DNA of 64,000 nt from Hyphomicrobiales bacterium (GTDB taxonomy: Bacteria; Pseudomonadota; Alphaproteobacteria; Rhizobiales; Rhizobiaceae): contig UCKS01000023.1 of assembly GCA_900473045.1 (NCBI GenBank), positions 1 through 64,000 of the forward strand, written 5' to 3'. The position numbers and the translations under genes were made by a program. Of the stretch, positions 9,651-18,302 are shown piece after piece (position 1 is the first letter of the stretch; the number at the start of each line of letters is the position of its first letter). Below the pieces are notes generated by a model that did not search any database, was not told the origin of the DNA, and worked only from the letters and a program-made list of their open reading frames with translations.

Positions 9651-11180
9651 ATGAAAGAATATCTTTTGGGGCTCGACGCCGGAAACACCGTCATCAAGGC
9701 GGTGATTTTCGACCGGGCCGGCAACGAAATCGCGGCAGCGTCGGAAGAAGGACATAGCCGCATGCCGAGCCCGGGGCATGTCGAGCGTGGTCTCGACGAA
9801 CTCTGGACCAATGCGCGGCAGGTTATTCGCGCCTGCATCGAAAGGGCGAAGATCCGGCCGGAGGAGATCGCCGCGATCGGTTGCGCCGGGCATGGCAACG
9901 GTCTCTATGCGCTTGATCGCGACGGGGCTCCGCTGCTCGGCATCCAGTCGCTCGATACGCGGGCGTCCGGGCTGGTCGATGAATGGCGGCAGACCGGCGT
10001 CGGCGAGCGCACCCAGCCGATCGCCCGGCAGCGGCCGTGGCCATCGCAGACGCCGACATTGCTTGCCTGGCTGAAACGCTACAAGCCGGAGCAATTCAAC
10101 CGGATCGGCACGGTGTTCTTTTCCAAGGATTTCATCGTCAACCGCCTGACCGGGGAGCGCGTCAGCGAAGTGTCGGACATGTCCGGTGCCGGCCTGCTCG
10201 ATCTTGCCACACGCCGCTACGACAAGACACTGATGGAGGCCTATGGCCTCGGTGATTGTTTGGACCTGCTCCCGGCTCTCATCGAAAGCGCCGACATTGC
10301 CGGCACGGTGACGGAGGAGGTCGCAAAGCAGACCGGGCTCGCCGCCGGCACGCCTGTGGTTGGCGGACTGTTCGACGTTGTTGCCTCCGCACTCGGCTCG
10401 GGTGTGACGCGCACCGGCAGTGCCTCGATCATTGCCGGCACCTGGAGTATCAACCAGGTGATCATCGACGGTCCGGATCTCGACGGACCGGTCTTCATGT
10501 CCTCGACGTTCGATCGCAGCCGTTACATGGCGATGGAAAACAGCGCCACCTCGGCTGCCAATCTCGAATGGCTGGTCAGGGAGTTCTTCGAAGGCGAGCA
10601 CGCGGAAGGCGTTTCGCCCTTCGATGCAGCTTGCGCGCTGGCCGGCGCGGTCGAGCCCACGGCAGACGACCCGCTCTACCATCCCTATCTCTACGGCGCC
10701 CAGCAGGATGGCCATGCGCGCGCCGGTTTCTACGGCATTGCCGGCTGGCACACCAAGGGGCATCTCGTTCGCGCGCTGCTCGAGGGCGTCGCCTTCGGCC
10801 ATCGCGCTCATATCGAGACGATCCGCAAGGCCGGTGCCGTGTTCAACGAGGCGGTGCTGTCAGGGGGCGGATCGCGCAGCCTGATCTGGCCGCAGATCTT
10901 TGCCGATGTGCTCGGCGTTCCCGTCACCGTTGCCCGCTCGCGCGAAACCGGTGCCCTAGGGGCCGCAATTGCGGCGGGAACCGGCGTTGGTATCTTCGCT
11001 GATTTTGAAGCCGGTGCGGCGGCGATGGTGCAGACCGAGCGGCATTATCGTCCGAACGTCGCGCTTGAGGCACATTATTTCAGGCGCTACGCTCTCTATA
11101 ACGATATCGCTGAAGCCATGGCACCGCTCTGGCGGCGTCTGACGGCGGTTGAGCCTGTTGTTGCTGGAGTGGCGGCGTGA
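9651..11180 (+). CDS. FGGY-family carbohydrate kinase
   Basis: The 509-residue protein has the FGGY N-terminal phosphate motif [15 protein letters not shown], the ACGHGNG-like segment ([10 protein letters not shown]) near residue 82, the catalytic-base region [13 protein letters not shown] near 243 and the adenosine motif SGGGSRS near 402. Relatives include xylulokinases and LsrK. I chose ATG 9651 behind TTGGGAGGGG; the longer frame from 9498 is read through the RIME-like element and is not credible. It would phosphorylate the imported sugar or polyol before the GlpD-like enzyme acts. Confidence 0.88.
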   Translation: MKEYLLGLDAGNTVIKAVIFDRAGNEIAAASEEGHSRMPSPGHVERGLDELWTNARQVIRACIERAKIRPEEIAAIGCAGHGNGLYALDRDGAPLLGIQSLDTRASGLVDEWRQTGVGERTQPIARQRPWPSQTPTLLAWLKRYKPEQFNRIGTVFFSKDFIVNRLTGERVSEVSDMSGAGLLDLATRRYDKTLMEAYGLGDCLDLLPALIESADIAGTVTEEVAKQTGLAAGTPVVGGLFDVVASALGSGVTRTGSASIIAGTWSINQVIIDGPDLDGPVFMSSTFDRSRYMAMENSATSAANLEWLVREFFEGEHAEGVSPFDAACALAGAVEPTADDPLYHPYLYGAQQDGHARAGFYGIAGWHTKGHLVRALLEGVAFGHRAHIETIRKAGAVFNEAVLSGGGSRSLIWPQIFADVLGVPVTVARSRETGALGAAIAAGTGVGIFADFEAGAAAMVQTERHYRPNVALEAHYFRRYALYNDIAEAMAPLWRRLTAVEPVVAGVAA

Positions 11181-12802
11181 CCATGCGTGTGAATGATGCA
11201 GCGATCGATGCGGGAAGCTACGACTTCATCGTCGTCGGTGCCGGGTCGGCGGGATGTGTTCTGGCCAACCGGCTCTCGGCCGATCCGAAGAACCGCGTAC
11301 TTTTGCTCGAAGCCGGCGGCAGCGACCGCTATCATTGGGTGCATGTGCCGATCGGCTATCTCTACTGCATGGGCAATCCGCGCACTGACTGGATGATGAA
11401 GACGGCGGCGGAAGCCGGGTTGAACGGCCGGTCGCTGCCTTATCCGCGTGGAAAAGTGCTGGGCGGCTGCTCGTCGATCAACGGCATGATCTATATGCGC
11501 GGGCAGGCGGCCGACTACGATGGCTGGCGGCAGGCGGGCAATTCCGGCTGGGGCTGGGACGACGTGCTGCCCTATTTCCTCAAATCCGAGGATAATTATC
11601 GCGGCAAGTCGGGGATGCACGGCGCAGGCGGCGAGTGGCGGGTGGAAAAGCAGCGTCTGTCCTGGCCGATCCTCGACGCCTTTCGCGATGCCGCCGAAGA
11701 ACTGGGCATTCGCAAGACCGACGATTTCAACGATGGCGACAACGAGGGCTCGGGCTATTTCGAGGTCAACCAGCGCGGTGGCCTGCGCTGGAACACCACC
11801 AAGGCATTTTTGCGCCCGGCAATGAAGCGGGCCAATCTGCGGGTGCTGACAGGAGCGGAAACGGAGCGGCTGGAGTTCGACGGCCGGATGGTGACCGGCG
11901 TGCGGTTCCGGCTGAACGGGCAGACCCATCTGGCCCGCGCCAGCCGGGAGGTCGTTCTGTCCGCCGGAGCGATCAATTCGCCGAAAATCCTGGAGCTTTC
12001 CGGCGTTGGCCGTCCGGATGTGCTGGCGGCTGCCGGATTGAACGTCGCCCATGAACTGCCGGGTGTTGGCGAAAACCTGCAGGACCATCTGCAGATCCGC
12101 ACGGTCTTCCGGATCGAGGGCGCCAAGACACTGAACCAGCTCTATCACAACCTCTTCACCCGGGCGGGCATGGGGCTCGAATATATGCTGCGCCGGTCCG
12201 GACCGCTGTCGATGGCGCCAAGCCAGCTCGGCATCTTTGCCAAGAGCGATCCGGCCTTGGCGACCGCCGATCTCGAATATCATGTGCAGCCACTCAGCAC
12301 CGACCGGCTCGGCGAGCCGCTGCACAAATATCCGGCCGTCACCGTCTCGGTCTGCAATCTGCGGCCGGAAAGCCGGGGGACGGTGCATGTCGGCGGGCCG
12401 GAGCTTTCTGTAGCCCCGGACATCCGGCCGAATTATCTTTCGACCGCCGGCGACCGGATGGTTGCGACCAACTCGATCCGTCACGCCCGCCGTCTGATGG
12501 AAACGGGTGCCATCGCCAAATACCGGCCGCAGGAAATGCTGCCGGGCACGGAATACCAGAGCGACGAAGACCTGATCCGCCGTATCGGCGATATCGCCAC
12601 GACGATCTTCCACCCGGTCGGCACCTGCAAGATGGGCAGCGACACGATGGCGGTGGTCGATCCGCAATTGCGGGTGCATGGGCTCTCGAAACTGCGGGTG
12701 GTCGATGCCTCGATCATGCCGACGATCGTTTCGGGCAATACCAACTCGCCGGTGATCATGATTGCGGAGAAGGCGGCGGAAAGTATTTTGTCGAGGGCTT
12801 AG
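11177..12802 (+). CDS. GMC-family FAD oxidoreductase (choline/alcohol dehydrogenase-like)
   Basis: The 541-residue protein has an FAD Rossmann motif ([16 protein letters not shown] near residue 18), the GMC signature 1 region ([18 protein letters not shown] near 95), signature 2 ([17 protein letters not shown] near 258) and the C-terminal active-site region with HPVGTCKMG near 476. It oxidises a primary or secondary alcohol. The GTG at 11177 overlaps the kinase stop and is better spaced from GGAG than ATG 11183. It is the last gene of the operon and may act on an unphosphorylated sugar alcohol. Confidence 0.9.
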   Translation: MTMRVNDAAIDAGSYDFIVVGAGSAGCVLANRLSADPKNRVLLLEAGGSDRYHWVHVPIGYLYCMGNPRTDWMMKTAAEAGLNGRSLPYPRGKVLGGCSSINGMIYMRGQAADYDGWRQAGNSGWGWDDVLPYFLKSEDNYRGKSGMHGAGGEWRVEKQRLSWPILDAFRDAAEELGIRKTDDFNDGDNEGSGYFEVNQRGGLRWNTTKAFLRPAMKRANLRVLTGAETERLEFDGRMVTGVRFRLNGQTHLARASREVVLSAGAINSPKILELSGVGRPDVLAAAGLNVAHELPGVGENLQDHLQIRTVFRIEGAKTLNQLYHNLFTRAGMGLEYMLRRSGPLSMAPSQLGIFAKSDPALATADLEYHVQPLSTDRLGEPLHKYPAVTVSVCNLRPESRGTVHVGGPELSVAPDIRPNYLSTAGDRMVATNSIRHARRLMETGAIAKYRPQEMLPGTEYQSDEDLIRRIGDIATTIFHPVGTCKMGSDTMAVVDPQLRVHGLSKLRVVDASIMPTIVSGNTNSPVIMIAEKAAESILSRA

Positions 12803-12830
12803 TCAGCATATGGCCTTCGGCGTCTTCCCT

Positions 12831-12952
12831 CTTCTCCCCAGTGGGGAGAAGGTGGCCCGCAGGGCCGGATGAGGGGGCAGGCACTCAGAATGTGCCGGGC
12901 CGCCCCCTCATCGCCTCGCATGCGCTCGGCACTTCTCCCCGCTGGGGAGAAG
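12831..12952. repeat. RIME-like palindromic intergenic element, copy 2 (inverted)
   Basis: This is the same kind of element as the one at 9467, but in the opposite orientation. It has terminal palindromes CTTCTCCCC-AGT-GGGGAGAAG (12831-12851) and CTTCTCCCC-GCT-GGGGAGAAG (12932-12952). The interior shares GGATGAGGGGGC and CCCCCTCATCGCCTCGCATGCG with the reverse complement of copy 1. It follows the stop of the GMC oxidoreductase and could act as a bidirectional RNA stem-loop between the operon and the SDR gene on the other strand. Confidence 0.85.
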
Positions 12953-13187
12953 AGGGAGATCGTTTCCAGGCCCTCTTTCCAAATTCGATAGTCTTGGAGC
13001 TCGTAGAGTAAAAAGACCTTTCAGCCCAATGACTTGGCCTGGCTGGATCTCTGTGACGAGCACAGAGATGACGGAGGTTTTGGTGATCGCCTGGGCTCCC
13101 AAATGACCTTTCAATTGAGGAATGCCCTTGTCAGCTTATCTGGCGGCGCGGACTCACGTCCGCACCACCGTTTCCGAATGTTCAGCC
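12953..13187. other. Intergenic remainder with a 9-bp inverted repeat
   Basis: The gap between the RIME-like element and the SDR gene holds no convincing gene. At 13047-13069 there is an inverted repeat ATCTCTGTG-ACGAG-CACAGAGAT. A short minus-strand frame of 68 codons runs over both this repeat and the RIME-like element; I regard it as spurious. The repeat could be a second family of dispersed palindromes or part of a termination region for the two convergent transcripts. Confidence 0.5.
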
Positions 13188-14051
13188 TTAGATATGCTCA
13201 GCGAAAACCGAGAAATCGCTGCCCTCGAAATCGGTCGAGGCGCTGACGGCGGCCCAATCCTCGGCGGCTTTGCTGCGCGCGGCTTCGGTCTGCTTGTACA
13301 TATAGAGGGCATCGCTGCCGAGCAGCAGGTGCGCGGGAAGATCGGTGCGGCCGGCGAGGTCGATGATCACCTGGGCGATCTTGTCCGGATCGCCGAATTC
13401 CTTGCCGACATAGGCCGCGAGCAGGGCCGTTATTGCCCCGACGCTCGGTTCGTAGTCCGGCAGGATTGCCGGAACGTTGCCACGCGCCACGTGGCCCCAG
13501 TTGGTGCGCATGCCGCCCGGCTCGAGCGCGATGACCTTGACCCCGAAGGCTGCCGCTTCCATCGCCAGCACTTCGGTAAAGCCGCCGACCGCCCATTTGG
13601 CCGATTGGTAGGCGCTGAGGCCCGGCGTTGCGATGCGGCCGCCGACCGAGGAAATGTTGATGATATGCCCCGAGCGCTGGCCGCGCATGACCGGCAGGGC
13701 GGCGCGGGCGAGATTGACGACACCGTAGAAATTGGTGTCGATCTGCGCCTTGAAGGCTTCGGCCGTGGTCTGCTCGAACGGTGCGACATTGCCGTAGCCG
13801 GCATTGTTGACGAGCACGTCGAGCGTCCCGAATGTGTCGACGGCGCGCTTTACAGCCGCCTCTGCGGCCGAAGCGTCCGTGACATCGAGTGCTGCGGTCA
13901 CGACTTGGTCCCCGTACTTGTCCTTGAGGGCGGAGAGGCGTTGCGGGTCCCTCGCGGTGGCGACGAGGCGGTCGCCGTGTTCAAGGACTGCTTCGGCGAT
14001 GTTGCGGCCAAGGCCGTTGGCGCTGCCGGTAATCAACCATACTTTCGACAT
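13188..14051 (-). CDS. Short-chain dehydrogenase/reductase (SDR)
   Basis: The 287-residue classical SDR has the cofactor motif TGSANGLGR near residue 8, NNAGYG at 86, catalytic Ser in NISSVGG near 138 and YQSAK (Tyr/Lys) near 152. The C-terminal third is the substrate cap. The start at ATG 14051 has AAGGAAAA upstream. It lies directly downstream of a TetR gene on the same strand, with a 28-base inverted repeat in the 68-base gap, so it is probably the target of that regulator. The substrate is unknown; such pairs often deal with reactive carbonyls or xenobiotics. Confidence 0.9.
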   Translation of the reverse strand: MSKVWLITGSANGLGRNIAEAVLEHGDRLVATARDPQRLSALKDKYGDQVVTAALDVTDASAAEAAVKRAVDTFGTLDVLVNNAGYGNVAPFEQTTAEAFKAQIDTNFYGVVNLARAALPVMRGQRSGHIINISSVGGRIATPGLSAYQSAKWAVGGFTEVLAMEAAAFGVKVIALEPGGMRTNWGHVARGNVPAILPDYEPSVGAITALLAAYVGKEFGDPDKIAQVIIDLAGRTDLPAHLLLGSDALYMYKQTEAARSKAAEDWAAVSASTDFEGSDFSVFAEHI

Positions 14052-14072
14052 GTCGTTTTCCTTCGGTGTTAG

Positions 14073-14100
14073 AATAATGAATGATTAATCACTCATTATT
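14073..14100 (-). promoter_or_regulatory. Candidate TetR operator upstream of the SDR gene
   Basis: The inverted repeat has outer arms AATAATGA (14073-14080) and TCATTATT (14093-14100) around the self-complementary core TGATTAATCA (14082-14091). It ends 22 bases before the SDR start codon. On the minus strand it contains ATGAGTGA, which is also present (on the plus strand) in the palindromic stretch in front of the TetR gene at 14705-14722. The same repressor could therefore bind both places. Confidence 0.55.
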
Positions 14101-14119
14101 GAGGTGAAAAATAAGGGCG

Positions 14120-14692
14120 CTATCGGGCAGCGATGGCCCCCCAGAAAGCGTCGAAGCCGGCGTTCTTGTAGGTATCCGTTTTTACCGGATCGCCGGCGAT
14201 GAATTCGAGGACCATTTCGGCCAGGGATTCGATAATGCCGCCGACGAAGGCGATCGGCTGAGGGCGCAGAACGCCGGTGGCAAAACCCTCGTTCAGCATG
14301 GCTTCCATATCGCGAAAACCTTCAGCGCCGGCCTTGCGGGTGGCTTCGGTGATCTTGCCGGACACGGCCAGCTGCCGCATAGCCCTGCGTTTTGCCGGGC
14401 TGATGGCGCCCCAGTCGATGGAGCGATCCCATAGGTGACGGCAGCGATCCTTGATGCTGGCACCATCCGGATAACCGTCGATCAGCATCGTCCTGAACTC
14501 GGCCTTCAGGTGAAGGTAGAGATGGTTGAGCAGATCGTCCTTATTGCTGAAATAGGTAAACAGCGACCCCTCGGCGACACCGGCGCCCTTGGCGATCCTG
14601 GCAGTCGACGCACCGGTGCCGAGGGCAGCCACGGCTTGCGTAGCGGCATTGAGGATGGCGTTGCGTTTGTCTTCGCTTAAGGGGCGGGCCAA
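14120..14692 (-). CDS. TetR-family transcriptional regulator (adjacent to SDR)
   Basis: The 190-residue protein has an N-terminal TetR helix-turn-helix (TARIAKGAGVAEGSLFTYFSN near residues 25-45) and a divergent all-helical ligand domain. The only available start in frame is TTG at 14692, with a weak GGA upstream. A 14-base palindrome TGAGTA-CA-TACTCA at 14709-14722 precedes it, suggesting autoregulation. It is probably a repressor of itself and of the SDR gene; the ligand is unknown. Confidence 0.88.
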   Translation of the reverse strand: MARPLSEDKRNAILNAATQAVAALGTGASTARIAKGAGVAEGSLFTYFSNKDDLLNHLYLHLKAEFRTMLIDGYPDGASIKDRCRHLWDRSIDWGAISPAKRRAMRQLAVSGKITEATRKAGAEGFRDMEAMLNEGFATGVLRPQPIAFVGGIIESLAEMVLEFIAGDPVKTDTYKNAGFDAFWGAIAAR

Positions 14693-14708
14693 GGAATTAT
14701 CCGATGAG

Positions 14709-14722
14709 TGAGTACATACTCA
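14709..14722 (-). promoter_or_regulatory. Candidate TetR autoregulatory operator
   Basis: The perfect palindrome TGAGTA-CA-TACTCA lies 17 bases upstream of the TTG start of the TetR gene. With its left flank it reads ATGAGTGAGTA (14704 onward), sharing ATGAGTGA with the operator in front of the SDR gene. Confidence 0.5.
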
Positions 14723-14748
14723 GTTATATGGGGATGGATATCCCGGTG

Positions 14749-15354
14749 TCAAGGGCTGCGCGGGGCGTCGTCAAAACTTCGATAGGCCATGCGCTTGTAG
14801 GCCTCGATCAGGACGCGGCCTTCCGTCTCTCCGGTCGAGATCGCCAGCCGCATGACGCACTCGCAGAGATACATCACCAGCAAGGCCGACGCCTGTAGCT
14901 TGCCGACGTCTTCCGCCGGCAACGCGCGCTTCAGCGCTGTGGTCAGAAGGATGGCATTCTGCCGGCTCGCTTCAAGCTCGATCTCCCGCAGGGTCTTGTC
15001 GGCCTGCATCGCCGACCAGATGTCGCGGATTACCGGTTCGGCCAGAAATATCGCGTAATATTCGTCGATCAGCGCCGAGAAGGCGTGCTGCAGGTCTTCG
15101 ATCGTCTTCACATCGGCGAGGCCATCGGTGATGCAGGTGCGCGAAATGGCATTGTAACGCTCGGCCAGTGTGCGGATGATCGCCGCCTTGTCGGGAAAAT
15201 ACTGGTAGAGCGAGCCGATCGAAATGCCGCTCAGTTCGGCGACCTCGCTCATCCGCATCGTGTCGCTGCCACGCTCGGCGATCAGCCGGGAGGCGCTCAT
15301 CAGAATATGCTCGACCCGTTCACGGCTGCGCTTCTGCGTCGGCGATTTGCGCAT
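14749..15354 (-). CDS. TetR-family transcriptional regulator (divergent from NmrA-like gene)
   Basis: The 201-residue regulator has an N-terminal helix-turn-helix (MRMSEVAELSGISIGSLYQY near residues 32-51, YFPDKAAI following) typical of TetR/AcrR proteins, and a helical effector domain. I chose ATG 15354, which has GGAAGAGGAT upstream and gives the usual 10-residue basic lead-in (RKSPTQKRSRERV). The much longer frame to 15795 crosses the divergent gene. The 171-base gap to the neighbour holds a perfect 8+8 palindrome that is the likely binding site. Confidence 0.9.
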   Translation of the reverse strand: MRKSPTQKRSRERVEHILMSASRLIAERGSDTMRMSEVAELSGISIGSLYQYFPDKAAIIRTLAERYNAISRTCITDGLADVKTIEDLQHAFSALIDEYYAIFLAEPVIRDIWSAMQADKTLREIELEASRQNAILLTTALKRALPAEDVGKLQASALLVMYLCECVMRLAISTGETEGRVLIEAYKRMAYRSFDDAPRSP

Positions 15355-15442
15355 TGCCCCATCCTCTTCCGGCGCCGGCGCGGGGGCTGTCTGGTCCAGG
15401 GCCAAGATCTGTCCTTCCAAGATTCTTTGGTCGATATTTCGC

Positions 15443-15486
15443 TTGACGATCAAAATACGAGGGTTTATCACATTTAGCAAATGTGA
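15443..15486 (+). promoter_or_regulatory. Promoter with overlapping TetR-type operator
   Basis: TTGACG (15443-15448) and TATCAC (15466-15471) are spaced by 17 bases, a plausible sigma-70 promoter for the NmrA-like gene. The -10 overlaps the perfect inverted repeat TCACATTT-AGC-AAATGTGA (15468-15486). That is a classic repression layout for the divergent TetR protein at 14749-15354. Confidence 0.6.
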
Positions 15487-15525
15487 GGACTGCTCATATT
15501 TATGGATATCAACAGGAGCGCGGTG

Positions 15526-16356
15526 ATGGGCAGTGAAACGATTTTGATCCTGGGTGGCAGTGGCAAGACCGGGCGCCGCGTGGCGGAGCGTCTGATGGCA
15601 CAGGGAAAAGACGTGCGGCTTGCGTCGCGATCGACGGTCCCGGCGTTCGACTGGACCGATCCATCGGGCTGGGCCGCAGCGCTTGAAGGCGTCGATGCCG
15701 CCTATGTCAGCTATCAGCCGGACCTTGCTGTGCCTGGTGCTGTCGAGGCGATTGGCATGCTTTGCCGGTTGGCAGCTGAAAAGGGTGTGAAGCACCTGGT
15801 CCTCCTGTCAGGGCGCGGAGAAGATGAAGCGCAGGCGGCAGAACAGGCATTGAAGCAGTCCGGCGTTGGCTACACCATTATCAGCGCCAGCTGGTTCTTT
15901 CAGAACTTCAGCGAGGCTTTCCTGCTCGACGGAATTCAGGCGGGCGAACTGGTCCTGCCCATCGGCGATGTCAAGGAACCGTTCATCGATGCCGATGATA
16001 TCGCCGATGTCGCGGTTGCGGCTTTGACGGAGCCGGGACATGTGGGCAAGATCTATGAGGTGACCGGTCCGCAGCTCATGACATTCGGCGAGGCGGTGGC
16101 GGAGATCGCCCGGCAGACGGGACGCGATATCCGCTTCACCACCGTCGATATCGATGACTATGCCGCCATGCTGGAACAGGCGCAGATTCCGGCAGATTAT
16201 ATCTGGCTTGTGCGGTACCTTTTCACCACCGTGCTGGACGGCCGCAACGAGAGCGTGACGGATGATGTCCTGCAAGTCCTTGGCCATCCGCCGCGCGGCT
16301 TTGCTGATTTTGCGCGTGAGGCTGCTGCAACCGGTGTCTGGGAGGGCCTGAAATGA
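15526..16356 (+). CDS. NmrA-like NAD(P)-binding protein
   Basis: The protein of about 276 residues has an N-terminal dinucleotide fold (ILILGGSGKTGRRVAERL at residues 6-23) and an atypical SDR layout with no YxxxK pair where a classical SDR has it. This matches the NmrA/HSCARG group, which senses or uses NADP(H). I chose ATG 15526 because AGGAG at 15514 precedes it; ATG 15502 would place the ribosome binding site inside the gene. It is translationally coupled (ATGA) to a DUF1772 membrane protein and lies opposite a TetR repressor, as in many quinone- or electrophile-responsive loci. Confidence 0.85.
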   Translation: MGSETILILGGSGKTGRRVAERLMAQGKDVRLASRSTVPAFDWTDPSGWAAALEGVDAAYVSYQPDLAVPGAVEAIGMLCRLAAEKGVKHLVLLSGRGEDEAQAAEQALKQSGVGYTIISASWFFQNFSEAFLLDGIQAGELVLPIGDVKEPFIDADDIADVAVAALTEPGHVGKIYEVTGPQLMTFGEAVAEIARQTGRDIRFTTVDIDDYAAMLEQAQIPADYIWLVRYLFTTVLDGRNESVTDDVLQVLGHPPRGFADFAREAAATGVWEGLK

Positions 16357-16838
16357 TTGCCGCACTTTTTCCCTGGCTGATCTTTTCGGCCGTGATCGGG
16401 GCGGGGTTGAATGCGGGCCTGTTCTTCATCTTCTCGGTCTGCATCATGGCCGCGCTTGCGCGGTTGCCGGCCGAGCAGGGCATTGCTGCCATGCAAGCAA
16501 TCAATGTGGTGATCCTCAATCCCTGGTTCCTGCTGGCCTTCATGGGAACGGCAGTGCTGTCGCTCGTCCTCGTTGCCGGCGGTTTGGTCTATGGCGGCCC
16601 GGCGCGTTTCTACCTGATTGCGGGCGGGCTGCTGTTTCTGGGCGGCGTCATCCTGGTGACGATGATCGTCAACGTGCCGATGAACAATGCGCTCGAAGCA
16701 TTGCAGCCGGGCAGCGAGGAGGCTGCGCGCCTTTGGCAGTCGACCATTCTCGTCGATTGGGTCCGGTGGAACCATGTGCGGACACTGTCATCGATCGGCG
16801 CGCTCGGCTGCTTCGTCATGGCCTTCAGGGTGGCCTGA
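16353..16838 (+). CDS. DUF1772 integral membrane protein
   Basis: The 161-residue protein has four hydrophobic segments (about residues 5-30, 53-78, 84-105, 135-158) and the conserved N-V-P-M-N-N element near 108 that marks DUF1772. Anthrone-oxygenase-like proteins belong to this family, but function in bacteria is not established. It overlaps the NmrA-like gene by four bases and should be co-expressed with it under TetR control. Confidence 0.85.
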   Translation: MIAALFPWLIFSAVIGAGLNAGLFFIFSVCIMAALARLPAEQGIAAMQAINVVILNPWFLLAFMGTAVLSLVLVAGGLVYGGPARFYLIAGGLLFLGGVILVTMIVNVPMNNALEALQPGSEEAARLWQSTILVDWVRWNHVRTLSSIGALGCFVMAFRVA

Positions 16839-16841
16839 CCG

Positions 16842-18068
16842 TCAGTCCAGCGCATTGGCCCGCGTCTTGAGGATGGCCGAAAAACGCGGGTCGAAGGCGC
16901 GGCTGATCGGTTCGGCGGCGGCGCCCAGCGCTACCGACCACGGGTCGGTCATTCCGAGCTGCAGGCGCGGTATTGAGCGGTCCGGGCGGTTTGCGTTGGA
17001 TGGAAGCAGCGGATGGATGGCCTGCAGAAGCTTGCGGGTCAGCGCCTCCGGCCCTGTGGAGCAGAGGATGACGGTCTGCGGATCGAAGATCGTCTCGATG
17101 ATCTGCACGCCCCAGCGCAGTTCTTCGGCGGCCGCATCGATCCACGATGCCATCGTGGGGTCGCCACTGTTGACCAGCATATTCAGGTGTTCCGGCAGGC
17201 CGGGATCGGACGGGTCGGCGCCGAGATGCTGGTAGAGCGAGGCGAGCGATGCGCGGTGTTCGAGCGACGTCTGATCCGGGCGGCGCAAGGTGGGCGGCAA
17301 AAGCACCATGCCGATTTCGCCGGCATTGCTGTTGGCGCCGGCGTAGAGTTCGCCATTCAGAATAAGGCCTGCGCCGATACCGAAGCCGACATAGAGGCAG
17401 ACGGCGTGATCGATGCCGTGAGCAGCACCGACCATGCGTTCGGCGGTAGCACAGGCGGCGGCGTCGTTCTGCAGAGCGACTTCCAGTCCGGTGCCGGCGG
17501 CCAGCGTTTCCAGCAGCGGAAAATTCTGCCAGGCCGCCATCATCCACTGGTCGTCATTGTCGGTCGCAAGACCAAATGGACCCGGCATGGCAACGCCGAG
17601 GCCGACGAGCCGCTTTTCGGCCTGCTCGGCGCTGCCGGCCAGTTCCGTGCGGACCTGTTCGATCAGGTCGAGAATGACCTTGGCGCCATTGGCCGGGCCG
17701 CCCGGTGGCAGGTTGGCCTGGGCGCGTACCAGAACGGTGCCGACGAGATCAACCGCGATGGCACGGGTGACGTGGCGGTCGATCTGCAGGCCGATGGCAA
17801 AGGCGCCCTCCGGCACCAGCCGGTAGGGTGTGGAGGGCTGGCCGCGACCGTTGCGCACGGCTGCAAGCGATACCACCAGCCCATCCCGCTCCAGATCCTC
17901 GATAATGTTGGATACGGTTTGCTTGGTCAGCTTCGTCGCGCGGGCGAGATCGGCGCGTGACAATTGCCCGTTCAGCCGCAGCGCATCGATCATGACGCGG
18001 CGGTTATGGGCGCTGGTGCCCTCCTGATTGGTGCCGCTTTTGGCCCGGATCGGTCGCATTTCATTCAT
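16842..18068 (-). CDS. ROK-family transcriptional regulator
   Basis: The 408-residue protein has an N-terminal winged helix-turn-helix (LSRADLARATKLTKQTVSNI near residues 36-55) and a C-terminal ROK sugar-kinase-like domain. That domain carries the LVGLGVAMPGP segment near 145 and LYVGFGIGAGLILNG near 225. The full zinc motif CxCGxxGC of classical ROK proteins is not visible. I chose ATG 18068, preceded by AAGAGGA; an upstream in-frame start at 18107 falls in the promoter. It is divergent from the CUT1 operon and probably represses it and itself through the palindrome at 18111-18133. Confidence 0.9.
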   Translation of the reverse strand: MNEMRPIRAKSGTNQEGTSAHNRRVMIDALRLNGQLSRADLARATKLTKQTVSNIIEDLERDGLVVSLAAVRNGRGQPSTPYRLVPEGAFAIGLQIDRHVTRAIAVDLVGTVLVRAQANLPPGGPANGAKVILDLIEQVRTELAGSAEQAEKRLVGLGVAMPGPFGLATDNDDQWMMAAWQNFPLLETLAAGTGLEVALQNDAAACATAERMVGAAHGIDHAVCLYVGFGIGAGLILNGELYAGANSNAGEIGMVLLPPTLRRPDQTSLEHRASLASLYQHLGADPSDPGLPEHLNMLVNSGDPTMASWIDAAAEELRWGVQIIETIFDPQTVILCSTGPEALTRKLLQAIHPLLPSNANRPDRSIPRLQLGMTDPWSVALGAAAEPISRAFDPRFSAILKTRANALD

Positions 18069-18090
18069 CCCGCGAAATCCTCTTGACACC

Positions 18091-18133
18091 ATTAGAATAT
18101 TGAACAAGAATTAAGTCAACGCAATTGACTTAA
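18091..18133 (-). promoter_or_regulatory. ROK gene promoter and shared operator
   Basis: On the minus strand TTGACT (18119-18114) and TCTAAT (18096-18091) are separated by exactly 17 bases, a good promoter for the ROK gene. The -35 is one arm of the inverted repeat TTAAGTCAA-CGCAA-TTGACTTAA (18111-18133). The second arm contains a forward TTGACT that could serve the transporter operon, though no clear forward -10 is seen. ROK regulator binding here would control both directions. The remaining 170 bases to the transporter gene show nothing further. Confidence 0.65.
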
Positions 18134-18302
18134 TAAAAAGAGCCGCAGAGCTTTTAGGGAACAAACGGCATCACGGGATCGGTCCTGGTGGCCGCGCAAC
18201 ACTTCGACAAGGCGTGCCGGATGCTGCTTTCAAGTGGTTTGGAAAGGCGCGCGTTTTTTCGGGCCGATGAGACGGCCGTTGTTATCACTGGAGGGAAGAA
18301 AA

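Noticed and set aside
9467..12952. CRISPR array or transposon ends
   Set aside because: Only two palindromic elements are present, without spacers, a transposase gene or target-site duplications; they fit intergenic mosaic elements.
12908..13114. Minus-strand 68-codon frame in the gap after the GMC gene
   Set aside because: It spans the RIME-like element and a second inverted repeat, has no ribosome binding site and no domain.
15355..15795. Extension of the second TetR protein to 348 residues
   Set aside because: It would cross the divergent promoter and the NmrA-like gene; the TetR fold begins at ATG 15354.
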